Below are positions 1 to 12,300 of a DNA stretch of 64,000 nucleotides, piece by piece. The stretch comes from Caenorhabditis elegans (taxonomy: Eukaryota > Nematoda > Chromadorea > Rhabditida > Rhabditidae), in contig NC_003280.10 of assembly GCF_000002985.6 (NCBI RefSeq), positions 6,754,501 to 6,818,500 on the forward strand, given 5' to 3'. The notes below the pieces were generated by a model. The model did not search any database and was not told the origin of the DNA. It saw only the letters and a program-made list of their open reading frames with translations. Within the stretch, counting starts at the first letter, position 1. Each line of letters starts with the position of its first letter. The position numbers and the translations under genes are program-made.

Positions 1-151
1 CTGGAACCAACCAGAAAAACACCAAAGAGCAAGTTAGAATATTGGAAAACGCCTTTGAAATCGAAAAAATAAAGAATCCTCCACGGAATTTAATACCAAA
101 CATGAAACCAGAAGCTATATAAGCATTCACAGCTCCACCAACTAGGCTTAT
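1..151 (-). pseudogene. Chemoreceptor-like 7TM fragment, cut by window edge
   Basis: Read on the minus strand, an open stretch follows a possible acceptor (TTATAG at 152-157) and encodes two hydrophobic segments: one rich in Gly/Ala (LVGGAVNAYIASGFMFG) and one ending FFWLVP. The spacing and the 'SKAFSN...LVFFWLVP' ending resemble a transmembrane segment of nematode serpentine chemoreceptors of the srx type, judged from memory. No convincing upstream exon or start codon is visible at 152-680, so this may be an exon of a gene lying mostly left of the window or a relic. Whether it is a pseudogene or a real exon is undecided. Confidence 0.3.
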
Positions 152-681
152 CTATAATGTTTAAAGTTCTTTAAAGTAATTGCTGAATATTTATACCAAT
201 GCAAGTAAAATGGCTGCACATGTTCTTTGCTCGTGTTGGATTTCGATTGTGGAGTTAAAATGGAAATACATGGATGGTCTGAAATTTTTAAGGTCTATGA
301 AATATGAAAACCACACAAGAAAAATTACGAAAAAGAAAAATTATATTCTCAATGAAGCAAAACGATTTTGTGCCATGAAGGCGTGGCTGATATTATAGCT
401 TTAACTCTAATATCTTTCATATCTAATAAATTCTTGCTAGAAAAACCCATTGTTCCGAATAATTGGATATTGAACCGAATAATTGTTGACTGAATCATGA
501 TCATTGTACAAACCCTAAAAGATCAATCATTACACAGATTTTCAAGTGAAAAAATAAAATTGAAAAAGAAAACTATTGTAAAAATCCGTGATTCAACGTG
601 GCCCTAAAATTAAATGTTAAGTTCCATTCTCCATTGTATTCCTCGTAAAACTTTTCAAGAACATTTCCCGAATTTTTGCAA
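152..681. other. Intergenic, upstream of fis-1
   Basis: AT-rich sequence with no ORF that looks coding. It should contain the fis-1 promoter. I see no distinct element in it. Confidence 0.5.
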
Positions 682-1385
682 ATGGAACCTGAATCGATTC
701 TCGACTTTCATACCGAACAGGAAGAAATTCTGGTAAATTTTTTATTTTTTTATTTTTCAAATTATTTCTTTAGGCGGCTCGTGCTCGATCGGTGTCCCGA
801 GAGAATCAGATTAGTCTAGCCATTGTTCTAGTTGGATCAGAGGATCGGAGAGAAATCAAGGAAGGAATTGAAATTCTTGAAGGTCCATACTGTTCTGTTA
901 GCTCCAATTTTAATTTTAAAGATTTTTAGATGTAGTCAGTGATACTGCTCATAGTGAAGATTCGAGAGTTTGTGTTCATTATCTTGCTCTTGCACACGCT
1001 CGTCTTAAGGTAATTGAGCATACATTTTTAAAGCATAGATCAGTCGTATTTTTGTTTGACTTCTGTAAACCCTAACAACCCTATTTTGGGGGCAATAGAA
1101 ATAAATTTGTCTTGTAACCCGCATGACATCATACTACTGTAGGTTGTCTGCACAAGGAAACTGTAAAAAGAGAAGCTTATAAATTTATTTCAGAACTACG
1201 ACAAATCAATCAATTTGCTCAATGCTCTTCTCCGAACCGAACCATCAAACATGCAAGCTACGGAACTTCGTAGAGCTGTTGAAAAGAAAATGAAACGTGA
1301 AGGTCTTCTGGGACTTGGATTGCTCGGCGGTGCAGTAGCTGTAGTTGGAGGTCTTGTCATTGCCGGACTTGCTTTCAGGAAATGA
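682..1385 (+). CDS. fis-1: FIS1 mitochondrial/peroxisomal fission protein
   Basis: Four exons (682-732, 774-882, 930-1009, 1194-1385) join in frame to 143 residues. The protein has the Fis1 plan: a helical cytosolic TPR-like domain (including REIKEGIEILE and VCVHYLALAHARLKNYDKSINLLNALL), then a single C-terminal membrane segment (LGLLGGAVAVVGGLVIAGLAF) with a very short basic tail (RK). That makes it a tail-anchored protein of the mitochondrial and peroxisomal outer membrane. In other eukaryotes Fis1 takes part in recruiting the dynamin-like fission machinery. The length matches the family (about 150). The identification with fis-1 (F41G3.4) is from memory of the chromosome II gene order and from the fold. 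An AATAAA lies 62 bases after the stop. Confidence 0.93.
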
Positions 1386-1446
1386 TTTTTTGGAGCAAAT
1401 CTGGACAGTCAAACATCACTCTAATTGTTTATGAAAATATGGTGCC

Positions 1447-1452
1447 AATAAA
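1447..1452 (+). terminator. Polyadenylation signal of fis-1
   Basis: Canonical AATAAA downstream of the fis-1 stop codon. Confidence 0.7.
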
Positions 1453-2089
1453 TTACATATAATTCAATTTTTATTATAAATTAATCGACTTGTTTTTATG
1501 TCTTATTGTTCCGTGTTGTTGAGTCACGAGACAGAAATCAGATTAATTACGTTTTCTTCGTTTTTCACTAGTTTTCTCGAACGAACGTATTTGAAAGTGG
1601 TTAGACCACAGAATGTTGATAGGGATTTACATTTTCTAAGATATCTGATTTTTAGAGACTATGGGTCAAATAAAATATTACTTCAAATCAAAATAAAACT
1701 TTATAAATCTGGTTCTCACATTTCAAAAAAATATTTCAAAATTATTATACAATCGCATTTTGTACCTTGAACGCATGCTCTAATGAACAATCATTGTTTA
1801 ACTTCGCAACAATATAAGATTTCATGCGGAAATGATATGAACAGATCCATATCACCCATAAAATCCAACAACAGAATAACACTCCGGCTCTCGGGCTCAA
1901 AATCAACAAATACAGTATATCTGCGTCTCTTCGTCTTGCACACACTCTCTCCTCTTCCTCAGCTGTCAGCCTGTCATGACTTCGCGGGGCCTTGTTTGGT
2001 TCCGTCTTCTCTCTTTTGACCAGAAGGAGCATTTCCCAGATAATCACATTAGCTTCAACAGTTTCACTCTTCATATTCATTTCAATACG
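1453..2089. other. Intergenic, fis-1 to next gene
   Basis: AT-rich; short ORFs here lack coding character. CT-rich sequence at about 1920-2060 lies just upstream of the next start codon and is probably promoter or outron. Confidence 0.45.
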
Positions 2090-4421
2090 ATGGATCGAAG
2101 AAGAGATCCTCGCTATAAACAGCAAGAAGCACATCATTATGATGATCGGTACAACAACACTTATGATAATTACGATTACGAAGAGGATTATGGTAATCAA
2201 TATGCAAACACTGGTAAGATATTCAATGTTTATACGTTTTATATTTCAATAGAAAAATATGAATTTTGATTAGAAGTTCAGATTGATTGCGATATTGTAA
2301 CTCTAAATTTTGAATTTGAAAGTTTTTCATCAGCATCCTCAAACTTAATCTTCCCACAAACTTATATATTAAAATATGTGTTGTTCTCATTTCTGATTTA
2401 AAGATAAACTTTTAAAGAAAAATTATCCTAGCACAAGCAACATTTTTTTCCATACACCTAATAACTTACAGTTCAGATAATGTTTTAGATACAAAAAGTC
2501 TTCTTAAAGTACTCAATATTACAAAATATTGCTTCCAGTCCCCCACCATCACCACCCTCATCCTCATGCTCATCCACATCATCCGGAAGATCATGGATAT
2601 GACGATGAAGAGGATCATTGGGCAAACCAACGTGACCAGCAAGACTTTTATGACACTGTCCCTGCAACAAATGTTCCTCCTGTAAAACCAATGGGTCCTC
2701 CGAAGAATCTTGCTCGAGTTCAAATATCTACTTCAATCCCATCAATGGAGTCTGACAATTCACCAATTCCACAGGCACCACCTCCACCGAGATTTGGACC
2801 TACTGGGGGATATAACAATAATAATAATAACGGTGAGAAGGGTTTCATGTAGCTTTTGAAAATAATTTTTTTAGATAGAAAGACGCCTGTTTCAAAATAT
2901 GGTAATATGGCGACAACTGATATAAAGCAGAGAAGAGATCCATCAGATGTTCATATTCGATTTGATCCTGGAGCTAAAAGGGACTTAATTTCCAAACAAT
3001 CATCGTACATTGATGGATATAGAACTGGTGAATCAGCAACTTCAGCTGCTAAAAAGAAGGAATCTGGAAGCTCATCTGGTGGTCAGGCAACAAATACAAT
3101 TCGATCGATTATAAATAACCTCAAAAGTGGTGGAGCAGAAAAACGTGAGTTTTGTGACTAAAATACATTTGAAATTAAAACAACAAATTTCTTTGGGGTT
3201 TTAAGATTCGCTTTTTTACACATCGATGAGCGTCAGTTTTTTTGGGCAAAAATGTTTTTAAAGTTTTAAAAATTCAATAATAAAAATGTTACTAAATCCA
3301 AGATCGAGAAGTTTCAATCTAAAACGAAATTATCTCAGAAGAAGATACAATTCCTCGTAACCGTGTCTCTACAAATCCATTCATGAGAGCAAATCAACAA
3401 CAACAACAGCAACAAAATCACAATGCAACTCGTTTTGAAAATAATAAAAATTCTTCGAAAAATGTAGCAGAAGTTGTGGAAAAAATGAATAATGGAGATT
3501 GGCCAATTCAAATTGAAGATGAAGATATACCACCTTCGGCTGCTGTAAATAATCCTAAACGGTAACATTTAAACGAGAAAAATTATTTTTTACAGAGAGA
3601 GAGCAAACAGTAAAAGAATTTTTAATTTTCTCATTCTTGTTCCCATTCAGTAAATTTTCAGAGGATATCAACAGCAGCAAGCTGACAAAGCGCGACAATG
3701 GGAGACTCTACACAGGAAGAAAGATGAGAAGAGAAGCATTCTGGACGAGGTGGCTCATTTGACAGGAGCTCCACCAGCTCCACCACTTCCAGCACAACAA
3801 CCACCACCAGTTGCTCATTCTTCTCAAATTCCACAAAAACAGCAACATCCTCAAATGCAAAAACAACAAAGTCGGGAGGAGCATGACAAAATGTCTGACA
3901 AAAGTCATGAGGAAGAGCACACAAGTGTCTCTACTGATTCTGCACTTTGTTCTGAAACTTCAGAAGTTCGTGGCCCATCCCCATATAAACTTCCATTTGA
4001 TTCACAAAAACCCGGAGAATTGTCAGAAGAAGCTGAGAAACTCTTGTTTTATTTCAAGACACACAAGGAAGTTTTGAATTATTTGGGAATTGGGTTAACT
4101 GATCGGCTTTGGAAACATATCCAAAAGCTTCCAAGTTTTGAAACTTCAATTCGAGTTTTCAAAAAGCAAGATGAAATTTCATCAAAGCCACCACCAGCAC
4201 CACCGCTTATTCAAAATTCTCTAACACCACTACAAGGATCAAATGTTCCAGCAGCTCCAAAGATTACTGTCAGCCAATCATTTGCTCAGCAGGATAGAGA
4301 TAGAAAGGTTGGAAAAGATGAAATGTACAGCTTTCATTGATTTTATCAAAATTTTCAGAGCCCAATCGGACATTCACACAATCGAAGCGTTTCCCAGGTG
4401 GCTGCCCGTTACTATTCTTGA
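2090..4421 (+). CDS. Low-complexity Pro/Gln/His-rich protein, unknown function
   Basis: Six exons (2090-2213, 2539-2832, 2875-3144, 3339-3561, 3662-4307, 4359-4421) give about 539 residues. Residues 1-140 are rich in Asp, Tyr, His and Pro, with a His/Pro run (HHHHPHPHAHPHH) and an Asn run. The middle is basic and Ser-rich with a poly-Gln tract. The only compact-looking part is near residues 410-460 (LSEEAEKLLFYFKTHKEVLNYL...LWKHIQKLPSFETSIRVF), predicted helical. No signal peptide or membrane segment. The last junction (AAAG|GTTGGA) is weak; a rival donor at about 4323 (AT|GTACAG) would put a different frame through the last exon and could link it to the exon at 4790. The AATAAA at 4545-4550 supports ending here. 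I do not recognise the family. Confidence 0.6.
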
Positions 4422-4544
4422 ATCTTTAAATAATTTATTTGACTATTCTTCTCTTCAGATTGATGTTTGTGTATGTGTGTTTGCTGTGCTGTCTCTTTAT
4501 TTTTCTTGGGATTTGGTGTAGCTAGAAATGAGTTGGAGAATGAT

Positions 4545-4550
4545 AATAAA
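4545..4550 (+). terminator. Polyadenylation signal between two tandem genes
   Basis: AATAAA about 125 bases after the 4421 stop and about 240 bases before the next start codon. This spacing is typical of C. elegans operon intergenic regions. Confidence 0.5.
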
Positions 4551-4790
4551 TTTGAAATTTGAAAAGAGACAGCACAGTTACATGACGCACATATAAAATC
4601 AATCTGAAATTGAGGTAAAGAAAATCTGGAGAGAAAAGAGGAGCTTAAATAAGTTGGCTTTGAGGCGCATTTGCCAAGAAAAAAATTCCAATTTTACATT
4701 TAAGACTAGGATTTTTAATTTAATAACATTCGGTCCTTTAGTTCAAGTGTGTTACTGTCAAAGATGAGTTATACGGCAACCATTTTCAGA

Positions 4791-5812
4791 ATGAGTTGTC
4801 CCCCGCAACCAGCTGATGGATACTCATTGGAAGACCAATTTACAAAGAATGCTGATACGGGAAACAGTCGGGAAAGATCAAACAATGGTGGAAGATTTGT
4901 GAAAAAGTCAGCGGCAGCATTGATTGCGAAGAAACAAGGAATGCAAACCGAGGATCCGGTTAGCCAAAGCCATTGAAATTATTTTCAAGCCAATAATATT
5001 TTTTAGAACTCGGCGACTGAAATTATTGATCCACGAATCGCCGAAGAAATCAAAAATCTTCGTGATCGAGAAGAAGAGTTAAAAAGAAGTCGTTCAGAAT
5101 TAGCTCTTGTAACAAGTCCCCTTCCGAGTTCTTATCAAATGAGTCCAAAAAAGACAAGTCCAAGTAGTAATATGAGAAGTGCTCAATCATACGATCATTT
5201 GGATAATTCGATTCGATCACCAATTGAGAGATCACATTCTTCACATAATATACATCATATGAAGAGTGTTGAGTCATCGTATCATCTCAGTGGAGCATAT
5301 GGAAATGCAAATTATGGTTCAATGCCAAGAGCTCAACGAAAGCCAGGTTTTTTTTTTAATTTTCAGAGAGATGTTTCCATTGGAACAAGAATATAAAACT
5401 TATCAATTCAGGATCTTACCAACCTCAAATGCATGATCATCGTTCACAAGACGGAGGATACCGTCAATCCCCGAACCGAAACTTTTTTCGTCAGACACCA
5501 ACCGCTTCTGAGGCGACGAACGCCGGTTGGCAGAAATCAGCGTAAATACTGTCTCCTAAATATAAAATCTAAAAACTTTAAAACTTCAGTCCGTCATTCG
5601 AGACGAAGTCGTCCGTCGCAGTTCATTCAGGCTTACAGCTTCCAGCCGCCCGAATTTCAATTTCATCTTATCAGCAAAGGTATAAAACTTTTTTTTCTAA
5701 AAAACAAACAGACCTTATTCTTTTTGTTTTCAGATCCAACGACAAGTATCAGAATCCCAAATCTATGTACGCTTCAAAACAACACGACACGACTCGTAAA
5801 ATTGGGCTCTAG
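4791..5812 (+). CDS. Ser-rich protein with AKAP2/palmdelphin-like charged helix
   Basis: Five exons (4791-4958, 5007-5346, 5412-5541, 5590-5679, 5734-5812) join in frame to 268 residues. The start is taken at 4791 because a strong TTTTCAG acceptor immediately precedes it and could serve as a trans-splice site; an in-frame ATG at 4764 would add nine residues. Near residues 65-85 is a highly charged helix (RIAEEIKNLRDREEELKRS) that resembles, from memory, the C-terminal region of mammalian AKAP2/PALM2. The rest is Ser/His/Tyr-rich and probably disordered. It lies about 240 bases after the polyadenylation signal of the gene before it, so the two may be one operon, or one gene if an alternative splice at about 4323 is used. 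Confidence 0.6.
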
Positions 5813-6343
5813 GAGATGGTTTTTGAAGAAGAGAAGAACAATTTCAAAACGAGAAGAATCATTTAAGAAAAGTGTTGGCAGAAATACTGTTCGATTTTCT
5901 GAAACTGTTACAAGTATATTTTAATTGTTTTTCAACTTTGGTGCATGTTTAAAATCGCGTCATTAAAACTTTGGGGGAAATCGAAATTTCTGATTCTTCA
6001 GAAATAATTTATATTTCCTTTTATTTTTTTTTCGCACGAAAGAGTTTATTTTATTGAAAATGAACATTTTAATTTTTTAAAAATCATGTTTTGTCTGGTA
6101 AATCTTGAAATAAAAAACAATTACTCAAAGTGATTTTAGGTTGAACAAACTTCCTTCCTAATTGTGTTATTCTTATTTTATATTCATTTCTATTCAGATT
6201 TATTGAACATTCATATTGATAAAAACAATTTAATTCGGCTATCATAAATCAAATACCACCTGTAGTTTCACGAGAACAATCTGAACATGAGATAGAAAAA
6301 AACATAATTGAGTTACAACCACAGCTGAACAAGGAAAAACAAA
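5813..6343. other. Convergent intergenic region
   Basis: Sits between the plus-strand gene ending at 5812 and the agr-1 stop. It is AT-rich. A minus-strand AATAAA (TTTATT at 6199-6204) is the likely agr-1 polyadenylation signal. Confidence 0.55.
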
Positions 6344-9300
6344 TTAGTTATAGCAGTACTTGGGTGTCTCTATTGATTTCAAAGAATCGACGAGCAAATT
6401 GACTTCTGCTCCGAATATTTTCAGATTCTTGACACATCCCACAAACTTGTTAGAAAGATTCAAAGATTTCAGAAGTTTATGTTTCTTCGGATTGGCTCCT
6501 CCAAGATATACAAGTCCATTAGAATCGAGATTCACGTCTCCTGGTGAAGCGACGACGTGAAGGATCTTCTTCGAATCCACCCACAGCTCACATTTTCGTT
6601 CTTTTCTGAAAATTGTTCAAATCTTGTGGTTGTAATAATTCAAAACGCATGCAATCCTTTAAATATCCCTATTTATCCATTTGCTTTTACCACTCAAGAT
6701 TTATCTGTATGTTTTTTGAGCACTTTAACGGAAATCAAGGAGGATCGTTGAGGCATGAAATGTATTTACTCGAATGTTGTTCAATTTTTTCCTACAGAGA
6801 TGATCTTTCAAAGAACAGCGATCGCCGATCAGGAAAATAAGAGCACAGATGAAAACGATTAGTTTTGTTGTGTAAATGGATTTTTTTGGAAATAATCTAA
6901 CTTACCTAACTCATTATGGTGTAGGAAACCCGTTGTTTTGTTATTTTAACCAAATACTAAAGTTTACATTTAAAAAACGGTTCCAACCTAAAATTGGAAT
7001 AAAATTTCCAATAGAATGACAATTAATATGCAATTTTCTACATTGTAGAACATTGTCATAAATGTATTACTGGTAAATTTCCCCTAAACGCAGACGAATT
7101 GGTGAAGAGCAGGTCTAGTTTCTTGAAAAATGTTCATTGTTAGCTCACCTTCTAAACGAAACAGAATGCCAATGATTATCAGCAACAGTGACATTTGTTG
7201 ATATTGGTTTCAAATGAACATCAGCTCCAAGATTCACTCCAACATACAACTTTCCTTCTTCAATGAACACTAATAGAAAATCTCCCCCTTCATCAGCCTG
7301 ACTCCATGCTCCTTCTTGCCATATAACGCCTGCAATTTGTGCAGCTTGTTGCAAGTTTTTCTTATAATTTGTTCAGTGAGTTTGCTTGACATCAAAATGA
7401 ACATTCACTAATGCAGGTGCATAATGACGTGAACTTTTCAAATTTGTTTCAGGGTTTTATTTAGAGGGTTTCAGGATTTGAGTCAAAACCCCCTGCCGTA
7501 AAAATTTCTAAAAATGGATTTAAGAGACGTGACAATTCTAAATCAGATTATGATATCGAATTGAACTCTTAATCTTTTTGAGAAGATTTAAGAATTAATT
7601 TTCCAAAGTGTCAAATGTTGAAAGATTTGGAGGATTTGTAGGATTTGAAAACATACCAAATTGTTTTAAGGTGCGGAAGTCGAATGAAAAATTTGAACTC
7701 TTGGACGAACCAACACTGAAAAATAAAATATGAATTTTTACGAAACAATATTGTTTATAACTCGTAGTGAAGGTGAATTGTTTTATGAGAAAAGTTAGAA
7801 AAAATTATAACATTTGTTATAGAAAATGACTCACGAGAAAGTGACATTGTTTGGAAAAACGAGAGCATCTTGCTCGTTGATGTGAATTCCTCGAGCATCA
7901 TCTGAAAGAATTAAAATGTGTTCAATTTTTTTTATTTTCGATTAATTTTTGAGTTATTCATTTCCCCATCATTATATTTGAAATTCTCACTACACTTCAA
8001 CTTCCTTCAATTTAATGAACTCGTTTGAGAGACCTTTTGCTCTCGATTTTTCGATTTTAGATGAAGTTTTTGGAACGAAGAGGAAATAAAAAAGTTTCAT
8101 AGACGTCATGACCTCAATTTGATGTTATTGTTATATTTTGATATGCCCACTAGTATTGCAAGTTCTTGAGTTTCAATAACTAAAAATTTATGGGAGGCAG
8201 AGAAGAGCTCTGTGCAAAAAAAAAATGAAGTGCTCCAGAGAATTGAGCCAATTGAGAGTTGAAAAGATTGAACTAATTACCTATTCTTTTTTGTTTTTCT
8301 TGAGACATCAATAAAACATTTATTCCTCGAAATATGAATTCAAGGTATTAGAGTGTATAGATTTACCATTATGGTAAATAACCTAAACGAATTTGAGTTC
8401 AGTTTTAAAAATATTTTTTTGAAAAATCTTTACTGTTGTTTTTGTTATTCCTGATTCGACGATTATATTATTTCATATGATTACATACGTATAATATTTC
8501 TCTGCTTGTAATTTAATTTGAAGCACTCGCGCTCATTTAATATTTCAATGGAAAAATAATGCATTTCCCAAGTTAGTCTCACAGCGAAAATCGCTTCAAA
8601 ATTCTCTAACTTTACTACAAATCCCAAGCACAATAATAACATGGGACAAACAAAACATATTCGTTTTATAATTATTGTGAGTTTGCTCTTGTCAAAACTC
8701 AAACAAGAACTTGTGTAGCTGAAACCATTTTTTTCAGCAATGACCGGAGTGCAATTAGTTATTCTGGAAGTTATAAGTAGGGCTCAGAGAATTAGTGAAT
8801 CTTCTCAAAATAGAGAATCATTTGCAAAAGTTTTTAAACACTTGAGAATAATTTTACTGTTTCAATGATTTTCGAAGTTCACCGTTTTTGCTAAATTCTG
8901 TGGTCAAGTTTCCAGTACCACATTTCTAGTTAGTTTCTTTAATTTCCTCATTTTATATAATTTATTTCTAGTTTGTTTTTTCATTCCTTGCTCTATGCTC
9001 TCTCTTGAGCAGACAAGACACAAATCTACTGATTCGATGTGTGACCTTTAATTTGGCACCCAATGAATGTTTTTTCCGCACCTAAATGGAAGAAAGGTTC
9101 CACCGAATTCGACCATTTTCATGCATTCCAAATGACTTTCCAAATTCCATTTTCTATTCCCCGAAAAAAAGTGATCACTTACTCTCATGTTGTCTACAAA
9201 CAACCGATCCTTTTCTGTCAAAACTGGCACCATCACATTTTGATATTTCCTTCTCGTTGATTTCCATGACGTCAACCTTATCCATCACTTCCTTCGAGAC

Positions 9301-12300
9301 ACCCTGCAATAAATTTCAGGTTTATTTTTCAATTTTTCTTGACAAAAGATTTTAAATTGAAGATTCAGCCATAAATCTACGGCTGTAAATCTAAGACAGG
9401 AAGAAAAAGGAAAAAGCCAAACAATAATGTTCAATCTTTTCTTTAATTATAGAGAAGATTGCCGTCTTCTATCTATTTTTTCTTTATTCTTTTTTTTTCA
9501 ACAATTCGAACAATAAATCCCGTCTATCTCTAAATTAGATTTGAATCCATACTACTAAAGATGAATTTATTTATTATATTATTATTGAATTTAAAAATGT
9601 TAAGTTTGCAAGAGAACACAAAGCACACATAGTTGGCAATAAAGATCACTTTTGGCATACTAATTTAGTACCACAGAATTGAAAATGTAGAAGAACTAAT
9701 TCAATGGTTTGATGCTCAAAAAAGGAAGCTCGATTAACACTAAATAACTTGCAAATGAAGTGAGAAAGATGATTCAAAAATTGGGAACTAAAAATTGGAA
9801 GTCACAACTTGAAATCAGATCGGAAATACTCATTCAACTAATAACGTTTAGGCTTTCAAACAAATTAGGAGATGCAAAATAAACAGCTACAAACTGAGAT
9901 GAGAGGAAAAAAAATGAGGATTGAAAGTCAAAGCATAGAGTCTTAATCACATTTTTCAAAACTTATTTACCTTGAAATATAGACTTCTTCTAAGTTCATT
10001 TAACACTAGAATGCACCAGGAAATTGGATTTAGAAACTGGAACATTTACATTCAACGTAAGCACAAAAAATGCATGTATATGTCCTAAATCCAGGCCTAA
10101 ATTGGTTTGAAGTCTACGACAGCTACCTTAGGCGTTGTCTCATCTCGTTCATGTAGGTAGAAACAAGCTGTATCCGATCTCTGTCAACTAGTTAACACAA
10201 TTCCCACAAATTAAGTAAGTAATGTTTAAATCACAAAAGTGCTCGGCCACTCCTGAGACTGTTTCCAAAACATGAGAGCCGCCCACATCATTCAATGACC
10301 GCCTGACTCTTATTTTGCTATTCTTTTCAGTGTTTTTTGCTTGTTTTGTTTCTAACCTCAAGTTAATCTACCAATCTTCAGCTAACCTAATTGCCATTTC
10401 CTTTCTTTCTTCTTCTTTCCCTTCTTACTCGTAAATTACTCATCGACACGTTCCACTCGAGGAGGTCTTTTTCCCAGTGTCCCGCCCCCTTCCAACGCCT
10501 TCTTGCTCACCGAGCCCCGCCTACATTTTGCTCACTCATTTTTGTCGCTTTTCAGTCCTTCACTTCCAATTATTTGCAGTTTCACACAAACCATGCGCTT
10601 CTCCGTCTTTGTTGCTCTATTTGCTCTTCTTGCTGTCTCTTATGGATTTATGTACGGTAAGCGAAATTGTTTTTGATTTTCGGAATTTGCAGAAAATTAA
10701 AAATATGGAGTGATGCTTATTAGATTTGAAATTGCCTTTTACTTCTTTCGCGGTGGATAATTTGAGGAAAAATTCTTGATGACGAATAGAAAAAGAGTTG
10801 CACCAATTCAGAGAAACTTTGTCCTTTCGTTTACTTCTTTCCTTAATGCATCAGTTATTTGTTGGGTTGAGCTGAGAAAATGACAATAGAGAGACACCCT
10901 CATGAATACTAGAAAAATAACACTTTCTTATACCAGTACTCTCAAACAGAAAAAAGGAAATGCAAGATTTGGGGATTTAATTAGTAGACGACTTATGTAG
11001 GAAGAATACCCAGCAGACGAGTCTTACAAAAAACGAGATCTAAATGTTATTCTACCCTTTCAATAAACAAATAGTATATAGCTATTACAGAAATGGAGGA
11101 TTCGTACCCAGTTTCTGGAGAATTGCCAAAGAGAAGTTTGGAGAACTTTTGGAGGAACATTCACTTGCAAATGCCATCAGGACGTGGAGGACAAAAGAGG
11201 ACAGAAGGATTGAGCAGAGCCAGTGCAAATGCTTATTACAGACTTGGATAGAGCAGCTCACTTTTGTTTCACAATTTGTCGATTTTCTCTTTTTTATTCC
11301 ATTCTTGATAAATAAAAGTGCTTGTTGGTTGAATATTGGCAGTTCCAATATATGACTGTATGAGAATGTATATAAACAGTTATTTTGTTAAATTGTTTCA
11401 CACCATGAGAAATGGAATCGTAAAAATGAAGGACCTTGGTTTGCACACAAAAACTGGAAATCAAGATTCCATTACAATTCAATTTCCACAATAAAATTGG
11501 GCTTCTATAGAAGGCATAATCAACAATACCAAAAAATTCCATAGCATCTAAAAATTGACTGAAAGCTTTCAGCAAATTTTTAGATACTTTTCGAATTTTT
11601 AAATGAATGAAATATTTTTCTAATTTTCTATAATAATTTTAGATTCAAAAAGTTGTCTTGTCAAACTCAAGAGAGCAGTTTTGCAGATTTGTACAAATTG
11701 CCGTGATGCAGTTTTTGTTTCAACTAGCTTAAAGGCCCACAGAAGTATGCCATTATCAATATATATATATTTTCAGATGTTTGGTGGTTTCTACTGAAAT
11801 TGATCTGACCAAGTTAACTCCATCTTATCATGCAAGATGCTCAAAGTGTAAGAAGATGTTGTTTGATGCAATTTGACTTCAGAATATTCCAAAAACCAAC
11901 TAAATGATGTCTGCCCACCATTTCATTATGACGCTATCAATCATTCCAAGTCATCTTGTATTCAAGTCATAAACTTCAATAAACTAACTCAATTTCAGTG
12001 AAAAAGTGTTAGAATAAATTTCTGCAGAGGGAGTGAGAAATTCGCCATGTTCTGTCCTAAGTTTAGCTTTCTCGAACTTTGCTCAAATTTATTCAAGAAA
12101 CATGTCTGTGCCAAGAATAACATATAAACACCCGTGATGCACCATTTAATTAACCTAAAATCAAATTTTCAATAAATTTACTCGCGCACTTTTTTGTTGC
12201 TACCACATCCTTGTATTCTTCATATCTCTTTAATTATTTATAAATGACACTCTTTATAATTAGAAAACATGACACCGTTTTTTAATCTGAAGCAATTGAA

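Noticed and set aside
10994..11038. Possible middle exon of the nested peptide gene ([12 protein letters not shown] reading)
   Set aside because: In the frame fixed by the first exon it does not read this way, and including it creates a stop at the junction with the next exon.
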